61,022 nt of DNA from JAHITU01 sp964486155. Lineage in GTDB: Bacteria; Patescibacteriota; Minisyncoccia; Phycocordibacterales; UBA12079. The position numbers and the translations under genes are program-made. The stretch's first letter is position 1; the number at the start of each line of letters is the position of its first letter. The notes under the pieces were generated by a model. The model was not told the origin of the DNA, did no database searches, and saw only the letters and a list, made by a program, of their open reading frames with translations. The stretch spans positions 1 through 61,022 of the forward strand of contig CAZAKQ010000003.1 in NCBI GenBank assembly GCA_964486155.1, read 5' to 3'. This document shows, piece after piece, positions 41,582-49,963 of the stretch.

Positions 41582-42805
41582 TTAATTATCTAATCTTACC
41601 CAACCACTACTTTTACATCCCCAAAAACTATCATTATCTTCATTGTAAAACATTGAGCCTCTTAACAATGATGAACAGGTTGTAGAAGCTGTTTGATGAA
41701 CCTTAACTAATCCATCAACATCTAGTTTAGTCGCTGGAGAAGTTGTTCCTATTCCTATGTTTCCACTACTAATAGTTGTTCCTGTACCATCAACTGCTGT
41801 TCCAAAAATTAGATTACCAATAGTCATCGTTTCAGAATTAATTGCTGTAGGAGAATCGATATCATATCCTATAACTATATTCGCGCTTCCTGTAGTTAAA
41901 TTATCACCGGCTTGATAGCCAAATAATATATTGTTATCTGCCCCAGTTAGAATTCCATAACCCGCCTTATATCCCATTATTAAATTATTCGATACATCTG
42001 ATGCGCCAACCATTCCATAACCTGCTTGAAATCCAAAAATAGTATTATTATGACCATACCTATTGTAATATAAAGTATGATCTCCAAGAGCAGTGTTATA
42101 ATTACCTGTCACATTTCTTCCTAATGCATAATGTGGTCCTATTGCAGTATTATAAGTACCAGTAGTATTAAAACGTAAGGCATATGATCCTAAAGCCAAA
42201 TTATAACTACTTGTAGTACTATCACGCAAAGCGTTATAACCTAAAACAGTATTATATGAGCCTTCTATATTACTACGTAAAGCACTAACACCAACAGCTG
42301 TATTTAACCCACCAGTAGTATTTGCACTCATAGCTCCTTGTCCAATAGCAGCATTAGCAACACCAGTAGTATTAGCAACTAAAACACCTGATCCGATTGC
42401 AGTGTTATAAGCACCTGTAGTTAAACCAGCTAAAGTATTTTCACCCAAAGCTACATTATAACTAGAATTATCACCACTGGAATGTGTCATTAAAAAGTTC
42501 CCAGAATTTTTTCCTATAAATACATTAGCTCCTGTTCCTTCAAAAGGAAGATAATCGTGAATAAATTTATTTCCATTTTTATAAATTACACCTATTGATG
42601 AACCTGTTGTTGTCTCTAATTCTAAACTTGTTGATATTGTAGTAGTAGCTAAAGTAGAAGTTCCTGTCACAGTCAATGTTCCTTCAGTATTAATATTTTC
42701 ATTAATTGTTGTGGCTGCTGTTACTAACGTAAATACAAACAGAAATGTAATAGTTATTGAGAGTAAAATAGACAGAGGACCTTTATTGTGATTGATTTTT
42801 TTCAT
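41582..42805 (-). CDS. Exported surface repeat protein (paralog B)
   Basis: A 407-aa protein with the same signal peptide and stalk as its downstream neighbour, then about ten repeats of 16-20 residues of the form NTTGTYNTAIGPHYAL and a final IGIGTTSPATKLDVDGLV segment, ending SSGWVRLDN. The repeats resemble YadA-type head or tail-fibre domains. About 145 bp at the 5' end are nearly identical in DNA to the paralog, but the repeats differ. Probably a surface adhesin. The promoter lies about 200 bp upstream. Confidence 0.83.
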   Translation of the reverse strand: MKKINHNKGPLSILLSITITFLFVFTLVTAATTINENINTEGTLTVTGTSTLATTTISTSLELETTTGSSIGVIYKNGNKFIHDYLPFEGTGANVFIGKNSGNFLMTHSSGDNSSYNVALGENTLAGLTTGAYNTAIGSGVLVANTTGVANAAIGQGAMSANTTGGLNTAVGVSALRSNIEGSYNTVLGYNALRDSTTSSYNLALGSYALRFNTTGTYNTAIGPHYALGRNVTGNYNTALGDHTLYYNRYGHNNTIFGFQAGYGMVGASDVSNNLIMGYKAGYGILTGADNNILFGYQAGDNLTTGSANIVIGYDIDSPTAINSETMTIGNLIFGTAVDGTGTTISSGNIGIGTTSPATKLDVDGLVKVHQTASTTCSSLLRGSMFYNEDNDSFWGCKSSGWVRLDN

Positions 42806-42932
42806 TTTTTTAATGTTTAAAGTTATTAATTTTTTATGTTCTTTGTTTTTTAAACTTAATCCTAGGTCTGACCTCGGCTAAGTAGAGTTATTAATTTTTT
42901 ATGTTTTTTTAAATTAATTATGAACTGCTTCA

Positions 42933-42965
42933 TCAAGATTTTTTATTTAAAAAAATAAAAAATCT
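42933..42965. repeat. Inverted repeat in the leader of the surface genes
   Basis: aagattttttattt/aaataaaaaatctt, a perfect 14-bp stem within the 5' leader of paralog B. It could attenuate transcription on the minus strand. Confidence 0.55.
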
Positions 42966-43012
42966 TTCTTTCTCGCGAAGATTATATTTTTTCTCTTTTC
43001 TTAGATTATACT

Positions 43013-43021
43013 ATTATACCA
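43013..43021 (-). promoter_or_regulatory. Extended -10 promoter for the surface gene cluster
   Basis: The minus strand reads TGGTATAAT, with a TTATAG 17 bp further upstream. The transcript would start near 43006 and carry a leader of about 200 nt before the first surface gene. The 42806-43092 gap holds no gene. Confidence 0.55.
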
Positions 43022-43092
43022 TATCTCAGCTATAATATATTATTTTATTTGATAACTTTTTTAATCATTTCGTAGAGTGAATTTTTTAATTT

Positions 43093-44148
43093 CTATCCAA
43101 TTAAAGCAACTACCATTCCTAAAATGGCAAAAATAATACTAATGACCCAATAACGCATTACTACTTTATAACTTGGCCAACCTAAAGCTTCAAAATGATG
43201 ATGAATAGGAGCCACTAAAAATATTTTTTTACCTCTAATTTTTTTTGAAGCTACTTGAATTATATTTCCTAAAACAGTTGCAAAAAGAGGAAAAGCTATA
43301 ATAGGTAAAACTAAAACTTGTCCTGTTAAAAAAGCCACAACCGTTAAAGTTACAGTTAATCCTAAAATACCTGTTTCCGACATATAAAAACGAGCAGGTG
43401 GAATATTAAACCATAGGAAAGCTAAAATACCTCCAACAATAACTGCACAGAAAGCAGCCAAATCTATTTGATTCTGAAAAAAAGCAATACCAGTATAAGC
43501 TGAAAAAATAGTAGCCATTACACCCCCGGATAAACCATCAATTCCATCAATTACTCCGCTAGCAAAGAGCGAAAGCATCACTAGCATAAAAATTGGAATA
43601 AAGAACAATCCTAGATGCCATTCTCCAACAAACGGAATCAAAATAGAAAATACTTCTAACTTAAAATAAAACCAGATAGCTCCAACAAAAGCAATCCATA
43701 ATATTATTAAGATTCTTGTTCTTAAAGATAAACCTCCTGCTATATATTTACCTTTTTTAGAAACTACCAAAATATCATCAAATAAACCTACTAAAGACCC
43801 TGCAACTAATGTAAATAAAGGAAGCCAAGTCTGACCCCTACTCATAAAATCCATTTTTTGAGTAAAATCAGTTGGGAAAAGCCAAGATACAAACCAAAAA
43901 ATAAAAATTGTTATTAAAACACTTCCCCAAATTACAATGCCTCCCATCCTAGGAGTTCCTATTTCTTTCTTTTTATGTAATTTGTTGAAAATTGGAGTTC
44001 CTCCTCCCCCTAAACCAACAGGATTTCCATTAGTTTTTTTCCACATCTTATACTTATATAGATAATGAGTTATAAGAGGAGCAATAGCTAAACCAACAAA
44101 AAAAGAAATTGTCCAAGGTATAAATATTTTTACTATATCTAAAGTCAT
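43093..44148 (-). CDS. mraY: Phospho-MurNAc-pentapeptide transferase
   Basis: A 351-aa ten-segment membrane enzyme that makes lipid I from UDP-MurNAc-pentapeptide and undecaprenyl phosphate. Seen: GTPRMGGIVIW, the catalytic GLFDDILVVSKKGKYIAGG, the DGIDGLSGG loop, and the C-terminal MSETGILGLT and APIHHHFEALGWPSYKVVMRYW. All match MraY, with a normal length. It lies between the D-Ala-D-Ala carboxypeptidase and surface genes. Confidence 0.95.
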   Translation of the reverse strand: MTLDIVKIFIPWTISFFVGLAIAPLITHYLYKYKMWKKTNGNPVGLGGGGTPIFNKLHKKKEIGTPRMGGIVIWGSVLITIFIFWFVSWLFPTDFTQKMDFMSRGQTWLPLFTLVAGSLVGLFDDILVVSKKGKYIAGGLSLRTRILIILWIAFVGAIWFYFKLEVFSILIPFVGEWHLGLFFIPIFMLVMLSLFASGVIDGIDGLSGGVMATIFSAYTGIAFFQNQIDLAAFCAVIVGGILAFLWFNIPPARFYMSETGILGLTVTLTVVAFLTGQVLVLPIIAFPLFATVLGNIIQVASKKIRGKKIFLVAPIHHHFEALGWPSYKVVMRYWVISIIFAILGMVVALIG

Positions 44149-44453
44149 ATTTTAATTAATTAGTGAATTAGTAAATTAGGTTGTTAGGATAAAAATCGCT
44201 TTGCGATTTTTCTCGACTCATTTTTAATTTTGTAATTTTTAAATAATTTCTAATGTTTCAATGATTCAATTTTCTAAATTTTAATTTCTGGGTCTCTTCG
44301 TTAGAGAATTTTTTAAATTTTAAAAAATTTAAAAAATTCTATGCCTCGCGAAAGCGAAAAGCAGCAGCTTTTCGTTAATAAATTTTACTTTAGTAAAATT
44401 CATTTGTTTTAATGCCTGTTTGTCTGATAGGCAGACTTTTTCGTTTTGATGTT
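44149..44453. repeat. Gene-free stretch with several hairpins
   Basis: It holds aaaaatcgctttgcgattttt (44192-44212), a long AT inverted repeat (around 44310-44338), a gcgaaaagcagcagcttttcg hairpin (44352-44375), aaattttactttagtaaaatt (44382-44402) and a GC palindrome relative (tgcctgtttgtctgataggca). The first hairpin recurs at 56641-56661. Confidence 0.6.
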
Positions 44454-45398
44454 TTAATGAACTCCAACACTTGCCCAATATAATTTTTCCATATCTTCAA
44501 AGCGAGCTTCTTTTGTAGATCCCATTACTGAAATTATTACATTATGCCCTAACCCAATATCAAAAGCCATAACTAAATTACCTCCAGCTAAATCTGTAAA
44601 TCCTGTTTTTGAGGCCAACACTCCGGGCAATTTATCTACTATTATATTTGTATTTTTAGTCTGATGAACAACAGAATCTGAATCAATCTGAATTTCCTTT
44701 AATACACTAGCTTTTAATAAGCTAGGATTTTCTTCTAAAATATGCTCCATTAGAATCACAACATCCCTGACAGAGCCATAAGCTCCACTAATTTTTTCAT
44801 TTATATCTAAACCAGATTCATTAAGGAAAAAAGATTGGGTCATCCCCAAATCTTTTGCTGTATTATTCATTTTTCTTATAAAAGTTTCTTGATTTGTTTC
44901 AGTATTCAATGAAGATATCACCGAACCTAAAGCACTAGCACCGTCATTTGATGAAGTTATCAACACAAAATCAATTAAATCTTTTAAATTCCATTTTTCG
45001 TTTAAAACTAAACCACTTTCACCCTCAGTGTTTAAATTTTCTTCTTGGATAGTCAAAACAGAATTACTTTTTGCATGATTAGAAGCTACTAAAACTGTCA
45101 TTAATTTAGTTAAAGAAGCCATAGGAAACTGAATTTCTTCATTAAGAGAAGAAATTTTTCGTTGATGTTTTACATCCCAAACTAAATAAGAATTAGCTGA
45201 AAGAACAAGATCCTCAAAACGATTATCTTTTTTCACTCCTAAAACTTCAACCAGATTTTCTCTTTGTATTAAATCTTTTTCATATTGATGATTAAAATAT
45301 AATGTAGCTTGAACAGATAAATAAAAAACTCCTGCTAGCAAAGCAATCCCAAAAATTGAGATAAATTGTTTTTTAGTAATCTTTAATTCAATTTGCAT
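44454..45398 (-). CDS. D-alanyl-D-alanine carboxypeptidase (serine type)
   Basis: A 314-aa exported penicillin-binding-protein-like peptidase that trims peptidoglycan stem peptides. N-terminal membrane segment (about residues 11-32), then the three active-site motifs: SLTK in MASLTKLMTV, SSN in SSNDGASALG, and KTG in ASKTGFTDLAGG. There is no C-terminal PBP5 beta domain, and the protein ends soon after the catalytic fold. It lies 11 bp after scpB on the same strand. Confidence 0.92.
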   Translation of the reverse strand: MQIELKITKKQFISIFGIALLAGVFYLSVQATLYFNHQYEKDLIQRENLVEVLGVKKDNRFEDLVLSANSYLVWDVKHQRKISSLNEEIQFPMASLTKLMTVLVASNHAKSNSVLTIQEENLNTEGESGLVLNEKWNLKDLIDFVLITSSNDGASALGSVISSLNTETNQETFIRKMNNTAKDLGMTQSFFLNESGLDINEKISGAYGSVRDVVILMEHILEENPSLLKASVLKEIQIDSDSVVHQTKNTNIIVDKLPGVLASKTGFTDLAGGNLVMAFDIGLGHNVIISVMGSTKEARFEDMEKLYWASVGVH

Positions 45399-45409
45399 AT
45401 TAATAATCT

Positions 45410-45964
45410 TTAATTTTTTTCTTCTTCCTTTGGTAAATTAGATTCTAATGTTTGTTCTATCTCTTTTTTTATTTCTTTATATTCTGGTAAATCATCAATT
45501 TTTGATATTCCTAAAAACGATAATAAATTTATAGATGCTTTATATAAATAACTTCGGGAATCATTAGGATTTTCTATTTTTTCTATTAATCCTCTGACGT
45601 GCAGGTTTCTTAAAATAAAATTAGAATTAACTCCTCTAATATAATCAATTTTAGCTCTAGTAATTGGACCTCTATATAAAATAATAGAAAGGGTTTCTAG
45701 AGACGCTTTACTTAAATCTTTATTTATTTCTTCTTTTTTTATTGATTCTATTATATCAGAAACTTCTGGAGATGTACCTAAAGAAATTTTATTTTCATCA
45801 ATTATTAAAATAATTCCCCTTTCTTCTAATTTAGATTTTAATATCTCTAAAGCTTCTTGAATTTCATCTAAATCTTTCTGAAAAATTTTAGATAATTTAT
45901 TTATTGTAATTGCTTCTCCGTTAAAAAATAAAACCGCTTCTATTTGTGCATCTAATGTTAACAT
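45410..45964 (-). CDS. scpB: Segregation and condensation protein B
   Basis: A 184-aa partner of ScpA and SMC in chromosome condensation. Two winged-helix units are visible: LDAQIEAVLFFNGEAITINKLSKIF at the start, and LETLSIILYRGPITRAKIDYIRGVNSNFILRNLHVRGLIE in the middle. The length is normal. It follows scpA by 87 bp on the same strand. Confidence 0.93.
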   Translation of the reverse strand: MLTLDAQIEAVLFFNGEAITINKLSKIFQKDLDEIQEALEILKSKLEERGIILIIDENKISLGTSPEVSDIIESIKKEEINKDLSKASLETLSIILYRGPITRAKIDYIRGVNSNFILRNLHVRGLIEKIENPNDSRSYLYKASINLLSFLGISKIDDLPEYKEIKKEIEQTLESNLPKEEEKN

Positions 45965-46051
45965 ATTTAATTTTATTTTAAATTTATTTATTTTAAAAAA
46001 TTAAAATTTATATAAACTTTAATTTTATATTTATAATCTTAAAAAATGTAA

Positions 46052-46816
46052 TTATATTCTTTCCATATAATTAGGAATACTCACTTCTTGAGTATCCATA
46101 TCTATATCTCCAAATTGACTATCTTGCTTTACACTTATAGCTCCTTGTTTAACCAATTCAAGCATAGCCAAAAAACTTATAACTACATTTACTTTTTTTT
46201 CTTTTGAAGAATTATTTAAAGTATTTAATCCTGAATATTCATTAAAACTCATTTTTAATACTGAATTAATTCTATTACTTAAATCATCTATAACATCTTC
46301 CAAAGCGATTATTTTATCAACAATTGCTTTTGGTGACAAGACTTTCTTAGGAATTCGTCGGATAAGATTTTTAATCAAAAATAATGATTCTCCAACTTTA
46401 AAGTTTTTATCAGGAGAAAAAATTATTTCTCTTTTTTTAGAATATTGACGAAAAAAGATGATCTTCTTAGCAAATAATCTTTCTACATTTAGACTTAATT
46501 GTTTTATCTTCTGATATTCTTTTAATCTATTTTCTAAATCTTCTATACTTCGTCTTTCTTCTTGATTTAAATCCAATTCAGGTAATAAAGACTTGGATTT
46601 TATTAGCATTAAAATGGAAGCTGTTAAAATAAAATCTGCTGAAGATTTTAAGGAAAACTTTTCCATTTTTTCTAAATAAGCTATATAGTCATCAGCTATT
46701 TGAGACAAAGAAACATCACTTATATGCATCTTTCTCTTTTCAATTAAATGCAGAAGTAAATCTAAAGGACCTTGAAAGGCCTCTGTTACCACATTATATT
46801 TTTCTTTGTCCGACAT
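46052..46816 (-). CDS. scpA: Segregation and condensation protein A
   Basis: A 254-aa kleisin that bridges the SMC heads. N-terminal YNVVTEAFQGPLDLLLHLIEKRKMHISDVSLSQIADDYI is the ScpA signature, then a charged linker and a C-terminal winged helix (VVISFLAMLELVKQGAISVKQ). TATAAT (46823-46828) ends 6 nt before the ATG, so it is probably leaderless. First gene of scpA-scpB-carboxypeptidase. Confidence 0.93.
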   Translation of the reverse strand: MSDKEKYNVVTEAFQGPLDLLLHLIEKRKMHISDVSLSQIADDYIAYLEKMEKFSLKSSADFILTASILMLIKSKSLLPELDLNQEERRSIEDLENRLKEYQKIKQLSLNVERLFAKKIIFFRQYSKKREIIFSPDKNFKVGESLFLIKNLIRRIPKKVLSPKAIVDKIIALEDVIDDLSNRINSVLKMSFNEYSGLNTLNNSSKEKKVNVVISFLAMLELVKQGAISVKQDSQFGDIDMDTQEVSIPNYMERI

Positions 46817-46965
46817 TTGTTAATTATATAATATAATTTTAATTTTAGATAATTAAAACTGTGCAAAACAAAAAAAATAATTACCTTGCTAATTTTTCTT
46901 AACTATGTTATTTATTTAGTTTAGAGAAAGTTCATTAACTTAAATTAAACTGAAAGGAATTGAAA

Positions 46966-47460
46966 ATGTTTAAAGAAAAAAGAAATACTGCAAAATCTAT
47001 AAAGATTTTATTGGCTGTAATTTTATTCTTTGTAGGAATCTATATGTTATCTCTTATTATAGATGCTATAAACAAATGGACTAAAGAAATACATAATCAA
47101 GAAATTATTTATAATACTGTCCAGCAAAAAGAAAGCAGTATACCACCCAGAGATTCTACACAATTGATTGGAAACATTATAGTAGTTGAAATTGCTCAAT
47201 ATCATGAAAACTTAAAAAATAAGAAGGAGCTTAGAAGCTTCCTGATTGATAATGTAACTGAATATTTAAATTCCGAAAAAAGAATTTTGAAAATTTATGC
47301 AAAATTAGGAAATTTCAAAAACGACAATGTTCAAATAGAATACTCCAGAAGTAAAGAAACAAAACAAGCTTCTTGGGAAATACGAGTAGGGAGTCAGCCA
47401 ACAAAAAAACCCGTAAAAGTTTTACTTTTTGATAAAGATTTTAATCAGTTATACAGATAG
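46966..47460 (+). CDS. Membrane-anchored protein, unknown
   Basis: A 164-aa protein from the ATG at 46966. A TTG two codons earlier also opens the frame, but the Shine-Dalgarno gaaagga fits the ATG with 7-8 nt spacing. One membrane segment (residues 12-32), then an outward or cytosolic domain with ENLKNKKELRSFLIDNVTEYL and a C-terminal KPVKVLLFDKDFNQLY. No family recognised. Followed by another SD-led gene 35 bp downstream. Confidence 0.6.
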   Translation: MFKEKRNTAKSIKILLAVILFFVGIYMLSLIIDAINKWTKEIHNQEIIYNTVQQKESSIPPRDSTQLIGNIIVVEIAQYHENLKNKKELRSFLIDNVTEYLNSEKRILKIYAKLGNFKNDNVQIEYSRSKETKQASWEIRVGSQPTKKPVKVLLFDKDFNQLYR

Positions 47461-47495
47461 ATAAGTTCTTAATTTATAAAAGATAAGGAGAAGAA

Positions 47496-47765
47496 ATGAC
47501 TGGAATCAGGGAAATCAAAGATTTTTTTATGGATAAGGAATTTGGAACTCCTTTTTCCATTCAAAATAACGAAATATTAATTTTTTTAGGATTTTATCAG
47601 AATGATGCAGGAAAAGATGAAGGAGTTTTAACTTGTAATCCCCATACTAAAAATCCCAAATTAATTAAACATCGATTTGAAAAAATTAAACCTCAGACTA
47701 CTTCCTTTACTCCTAAATTTCCACCTTGGGAGTATAGTATGTTTTTTCCTTTTTTAATTAAATAA
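47496..47765 (+). CDS. Unknown 89-aa protein
   Basis: Soluble; the sequence looks like a small beta domain (NNEILIFLGFYQNDAGKDEGVLTCNPHTKNPKLI) with a proline- and aromatic-rich end (SFTPKFPPWEYSMFFPF). No family recognised. The start is supported by aaggag 5 nt upstream. It is probably co-transcribed with the preceding gene. A hairpin with acaagtgaat/attcacttgt arms and T run follows (47781-47822). Confidence 0.6.
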   Translation: MTGIREIKDFFMDKEFGTPFSIQNNEILIFLGFYQNDAGKDEGVLTCNPHTKNPKLIKHRFEKIKPQTTSFTPKFPPWEYSMFFPFLIK

Positions 47766-47780
47766 ACAAAGGTTTGAAGA

Positions 47781-47822
47781 ACAAGTGAATAAGATTATAA
47801 TTCTGATTCACTTGTTTTTATT
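47781..47822 (+). terminator. Terminator after the 89-aa gene
   Basis: Arms acaagtgaat/attcacttgt around a 12-nt AT loop are followed by tttta. Confidence 0.8.
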
Positions 47823-48038
47823 ATCGACGTAGTGCGAGAGTAATAGAAAAATGTAGCAAAGCGAAATTTTTCTATTGCCGAGCCGAGGAGTTAATATAAG
47901 GAAACCATATAATTCCTACGTTCGGATTATATGAAAATAAATTTTCACAAATCCTCACTTGAAATTATAAGACGAAGTGCTTTTATTATCGACGTAGTGC
48001 GAGAGTAATAGAAAAATGTAGCAAAGCGAAATTTTTCT
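47817..48038 (+). repeat. Direct 58-bp repeat flanking an 87-bp-type element
   Basis: The 58-bp block beginning ttttattatcgacgtagtgc lies at 47817-47874 and again, identically, at 47981-48038. Each block contains an aatagaaaaat/atttttctatt hairpin with a gtagcaaagcg loop. Between them lies a relative of the tandem repeat at 16910-17083 (gttcggattatat...aatcctcacttgaaatta). No gene lies between 47766 and 48088. Confidence 0.75.
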
Positions 48039-48088
48039 ACAATGCTTCGTCAGCTTGTTGTGAGGAATTTTTATTTTAGTATTTTAAA

Positions 48089-49159
48089 TTATTCTTTTTC
48101 AGGTTTATCTAATAAAACAGGTTCTATTTCAGCAGAATCTCCAGTAATTCTATAAACATCTTTGTCTACTTTCTTTAATTCTTTTCTAGACCTATTAAAA
48201 TGATTAACTGTAGTAGAAAGAGAATTTCCTAATTTAGTATGATAAGTATCATAGGCTTTAATATGCCCTTTTAATTTTTCTACATTTTTGTATATTTCTT
48301 GAGCATTTTTTTCTATCTTAAAAGCATTAAATCCTTGCAATATAGTATTTAAATAAGCCACAAAAGTAGTCGGAGAAACTATTATTACTTTTCTATCACG
48401 ATAAGCATATTCAATTAAAGATTTTGTGTTTACTTTTATAGAACCTACTTCGTTTACTAACAAATCATAATAAATAGCTTCAGCAGGAATATACATAAGA
48501 GCAAAAGGGAGAGTACCTTCTTTAGGTTTTATATATTTTGCAGTTTCATCAATTCTTTTCTTTAAATCATTTTTGAATTCCTTTTCTAAAATTATTTTTT
48601 TGTCTTCATCATCTTCATTTACAATTCTATTATAATTATCTAAAGAAAATTTAGCATCTACAGGAATAATTCCATCTTTAGAATGAATTACTGCATCTAC
48701 AATATCTCCATCCTTAAATGAATATTGCATTTGATAAGCTGTCGGAGGAAGAATATTATTTAAAATTAAATCTAAACCTCTTTCACCTAAATTTCCTCTT
48801 TGTTTTTGGTTTTTTAAAACTTTTTCAAGATTTTGTAATTGTTCAGTCATTCCAAATACTTGTTTGTTGGTTTCTTTTATTTCAGTCATTTTTTCAGTAA
48901 TATCTTTAATTAATTTCTGAGATTCACCAAATTGATTTTTTACTGACTCACTCATTAACTTTGAAGACTCCCCTATTTTTAAATCAAGAGTTTTATTCAA
49001 TTCATTCATTTGATTTTGTAAAAGTAAAAAAGATTTATCGTCTTCTTTATTTTCTGATTTTTGTTGACCTTGTTTTATTATTTTATAAACAAACCAAAAA
49101 AAAGCTCCATTTAAAACAAAAGCTAAAAGAATTAATAAATAAATAGTTGTTGAACTCAT
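48089..49159 (-). CDS. rmuC: RmuC family protein
   Basis: A 356-aa protein with an N-terminal membrane anchor (residues 5-24), a coiled coil (about 35-115) and the RmuC nuclease-like domain (KNQKQRGNLGERGLDLILNNILPPTAYQMQYSFKDGDIVDAVI, then PVDAKFSLDNYNRI). RmuC is linked to limiting inversions and to recombination; its biochemical role is poorly known. TATAAT (49167-49172) ends 7 nt before the ATG, so it is probably leaderless. Confidence 0.92.
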   Translation of the reverse strand: MSSTTIYLLILLAFVLNGAFFWFVYKIIKQGQQKSENKEDDKSFLLLQNQMNELNKTLDLKIGESSKLMSESVKNQFGESQKLIKDITEKMTEIKETNKQVFGMTEQLQNLEKVLKNQKQRGNLGERGLDLILNNILPPTAYQMQYSFKDGDIVDAVIHSKDGIIPVDAKFSLDNYNRIVNEDDEDKKIILEKEFKNDLKKRIDETAKYIKPKEGTLPFALMYIPAEAIYYDLLVNEVGSIKVNTKSLIEYAYRDRKVIIVSPTTFVAYLNTILQGFNAFKIEKNAQEIYKNVEKLKGHIKAYDTYHTKLGNSLSTTVNHFNRSRKELKKVDKDVYRITGDSAEIEPVLLDKPEKE

Positions 49160-49233
49160 ATAATAAATTATATCAAAAATACCAAAATATTTAAACTATG
49201 AATTATTATAAATATTTAGAATTTTAAACTTTT

Positions 49234-49267
49234 AACATTCTAACATTCTATAGAATGTTAGAATGTT
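49234..49267. repeat. 34-nt perfect palindrome
   Basis: aacattctaacattcta followed by its exact complement. It lies in the gap between rmuC and the ncRNA and could be a terminator or protein-binding site. Confidence 0.7.
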
Positions 49268-49331
49268 GACTCGTTAAATTTCTTAATTTATCGATTATTG
49301 TCGGTTATAGTGTAGCCGATAAATAGTTTTC

Positions 49332-49359
49332 TTGACTTTTTTTAATATTTTGATAATAT
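49332..49359 (+). promoter_or_regulatory. Promoter of the ncRNA near 49.4 kb
   Basis: TTGACT (49332-49337), 16-bp spacer and TAATAT (49354-49359) with TGa directly before it, an extended -10. Transcript start is expected near 49366. Confidence 0.75.
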
Positions 49360-49365
49360 TAAAAG

Positions 49366-49657
49366 ACCGTTACTGTCAGAGAGCACTTCGGAGAACTAGG
49401 GGAAATAATATTTCAAGTAATAATGAGATCGTTTTGTAGAAATGGATCCAATTGATGTCAGTAAAGTACGATATTGAGAGAGAAGGGATTCTCTATATCC
49501 ACTCAATTTCTGAAAAACACTGAATATCTTGTTGTCTCAAGAGAAAACTTTCTATTTCATAGACAAACAAAACTTACCCTAGTTTCTCTGACAGTTGTTA
49601 TAGATGTTCTTTTTAAAGAGATACCACTTGATTAAATGTAACATCAAGTGGTTTTTT
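49366..49657 (+). ncRNA. Structured ncRNA of about 290 nt, possibly 6S-like
   Basis: A promoter is followed by about 230 nt closed by a long-range stem. actgtcagaga (49372-49382) and gaactagggg (49392-49401) pair with accctagtttctctgacagt (49576-49595), leaving gcacttcg as a bulge. Inside, gttttgt and gaaat on the left face acaaaac and atttc on the right, and a local agagaa/ttctct hairpin lies near 49478-49495. A terminator hairpin follows at 49624-49657. No frame longer than a few codons is present. A closing stem, inner bubble and rod shape recall 6S RNA, but no conserved sequence could be confirmed. Confidence 0.65.
49624..49657 (+). terminator. Terminator of the ncRNA near 49.4 kb
   Basis: ccacttgat/atcaagtgg with a 10-nt loop is followed by six T. 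Confidence 0.85.
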
Positions 49658-49708
49658 GTTGTCAAATTTTAATTATTTAGAAATCCGACCTCAGTATTAA
49701 TACTAAAA

Positions 49709-49787
49709 GAAATCCGACTTCGTATTCTATAAAACAAAATTAATTATCTAAAGATTATTGGTATCTTAATTAAGAAGTCGAATTTCG
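49709..49787 (+). repeat. MITE-like repeat, decayed copy 4
   Basis: Ends gaaatccgacttcg and gaagtcgaatttcg with ctaaagattattgg inside; the GC palindrome is missing. A further end-like word aatccgacctcag lies at 49681-49693. The rest of the gap up to the P-type ATPase holds AT hairpins and a GC palindrome relative near 49905-49930. Confidence 0.55.
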
Positions 49788-49963
49788 TACTAAAATTTAT
49801 GAACATCTTGATTAAAAAATCAAACTTTAATTTTGGGTTGTTTCACTATCGTTCACAAAGACGAATTTTACGAGGCAAAATTCGTTAACAAAAAACTTTA
49901 GTTTTTTGTCCCTATCGGACAGGTAGGCAGAGCTGACGACAAAATATGTTAAATTTGAGTTTA

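Noticed and set aside
49366..49657. tmRNA
   Set aside because: No tRNA-like 3' end or tag-peptide frame can be seen, despite pairing of the two ends.
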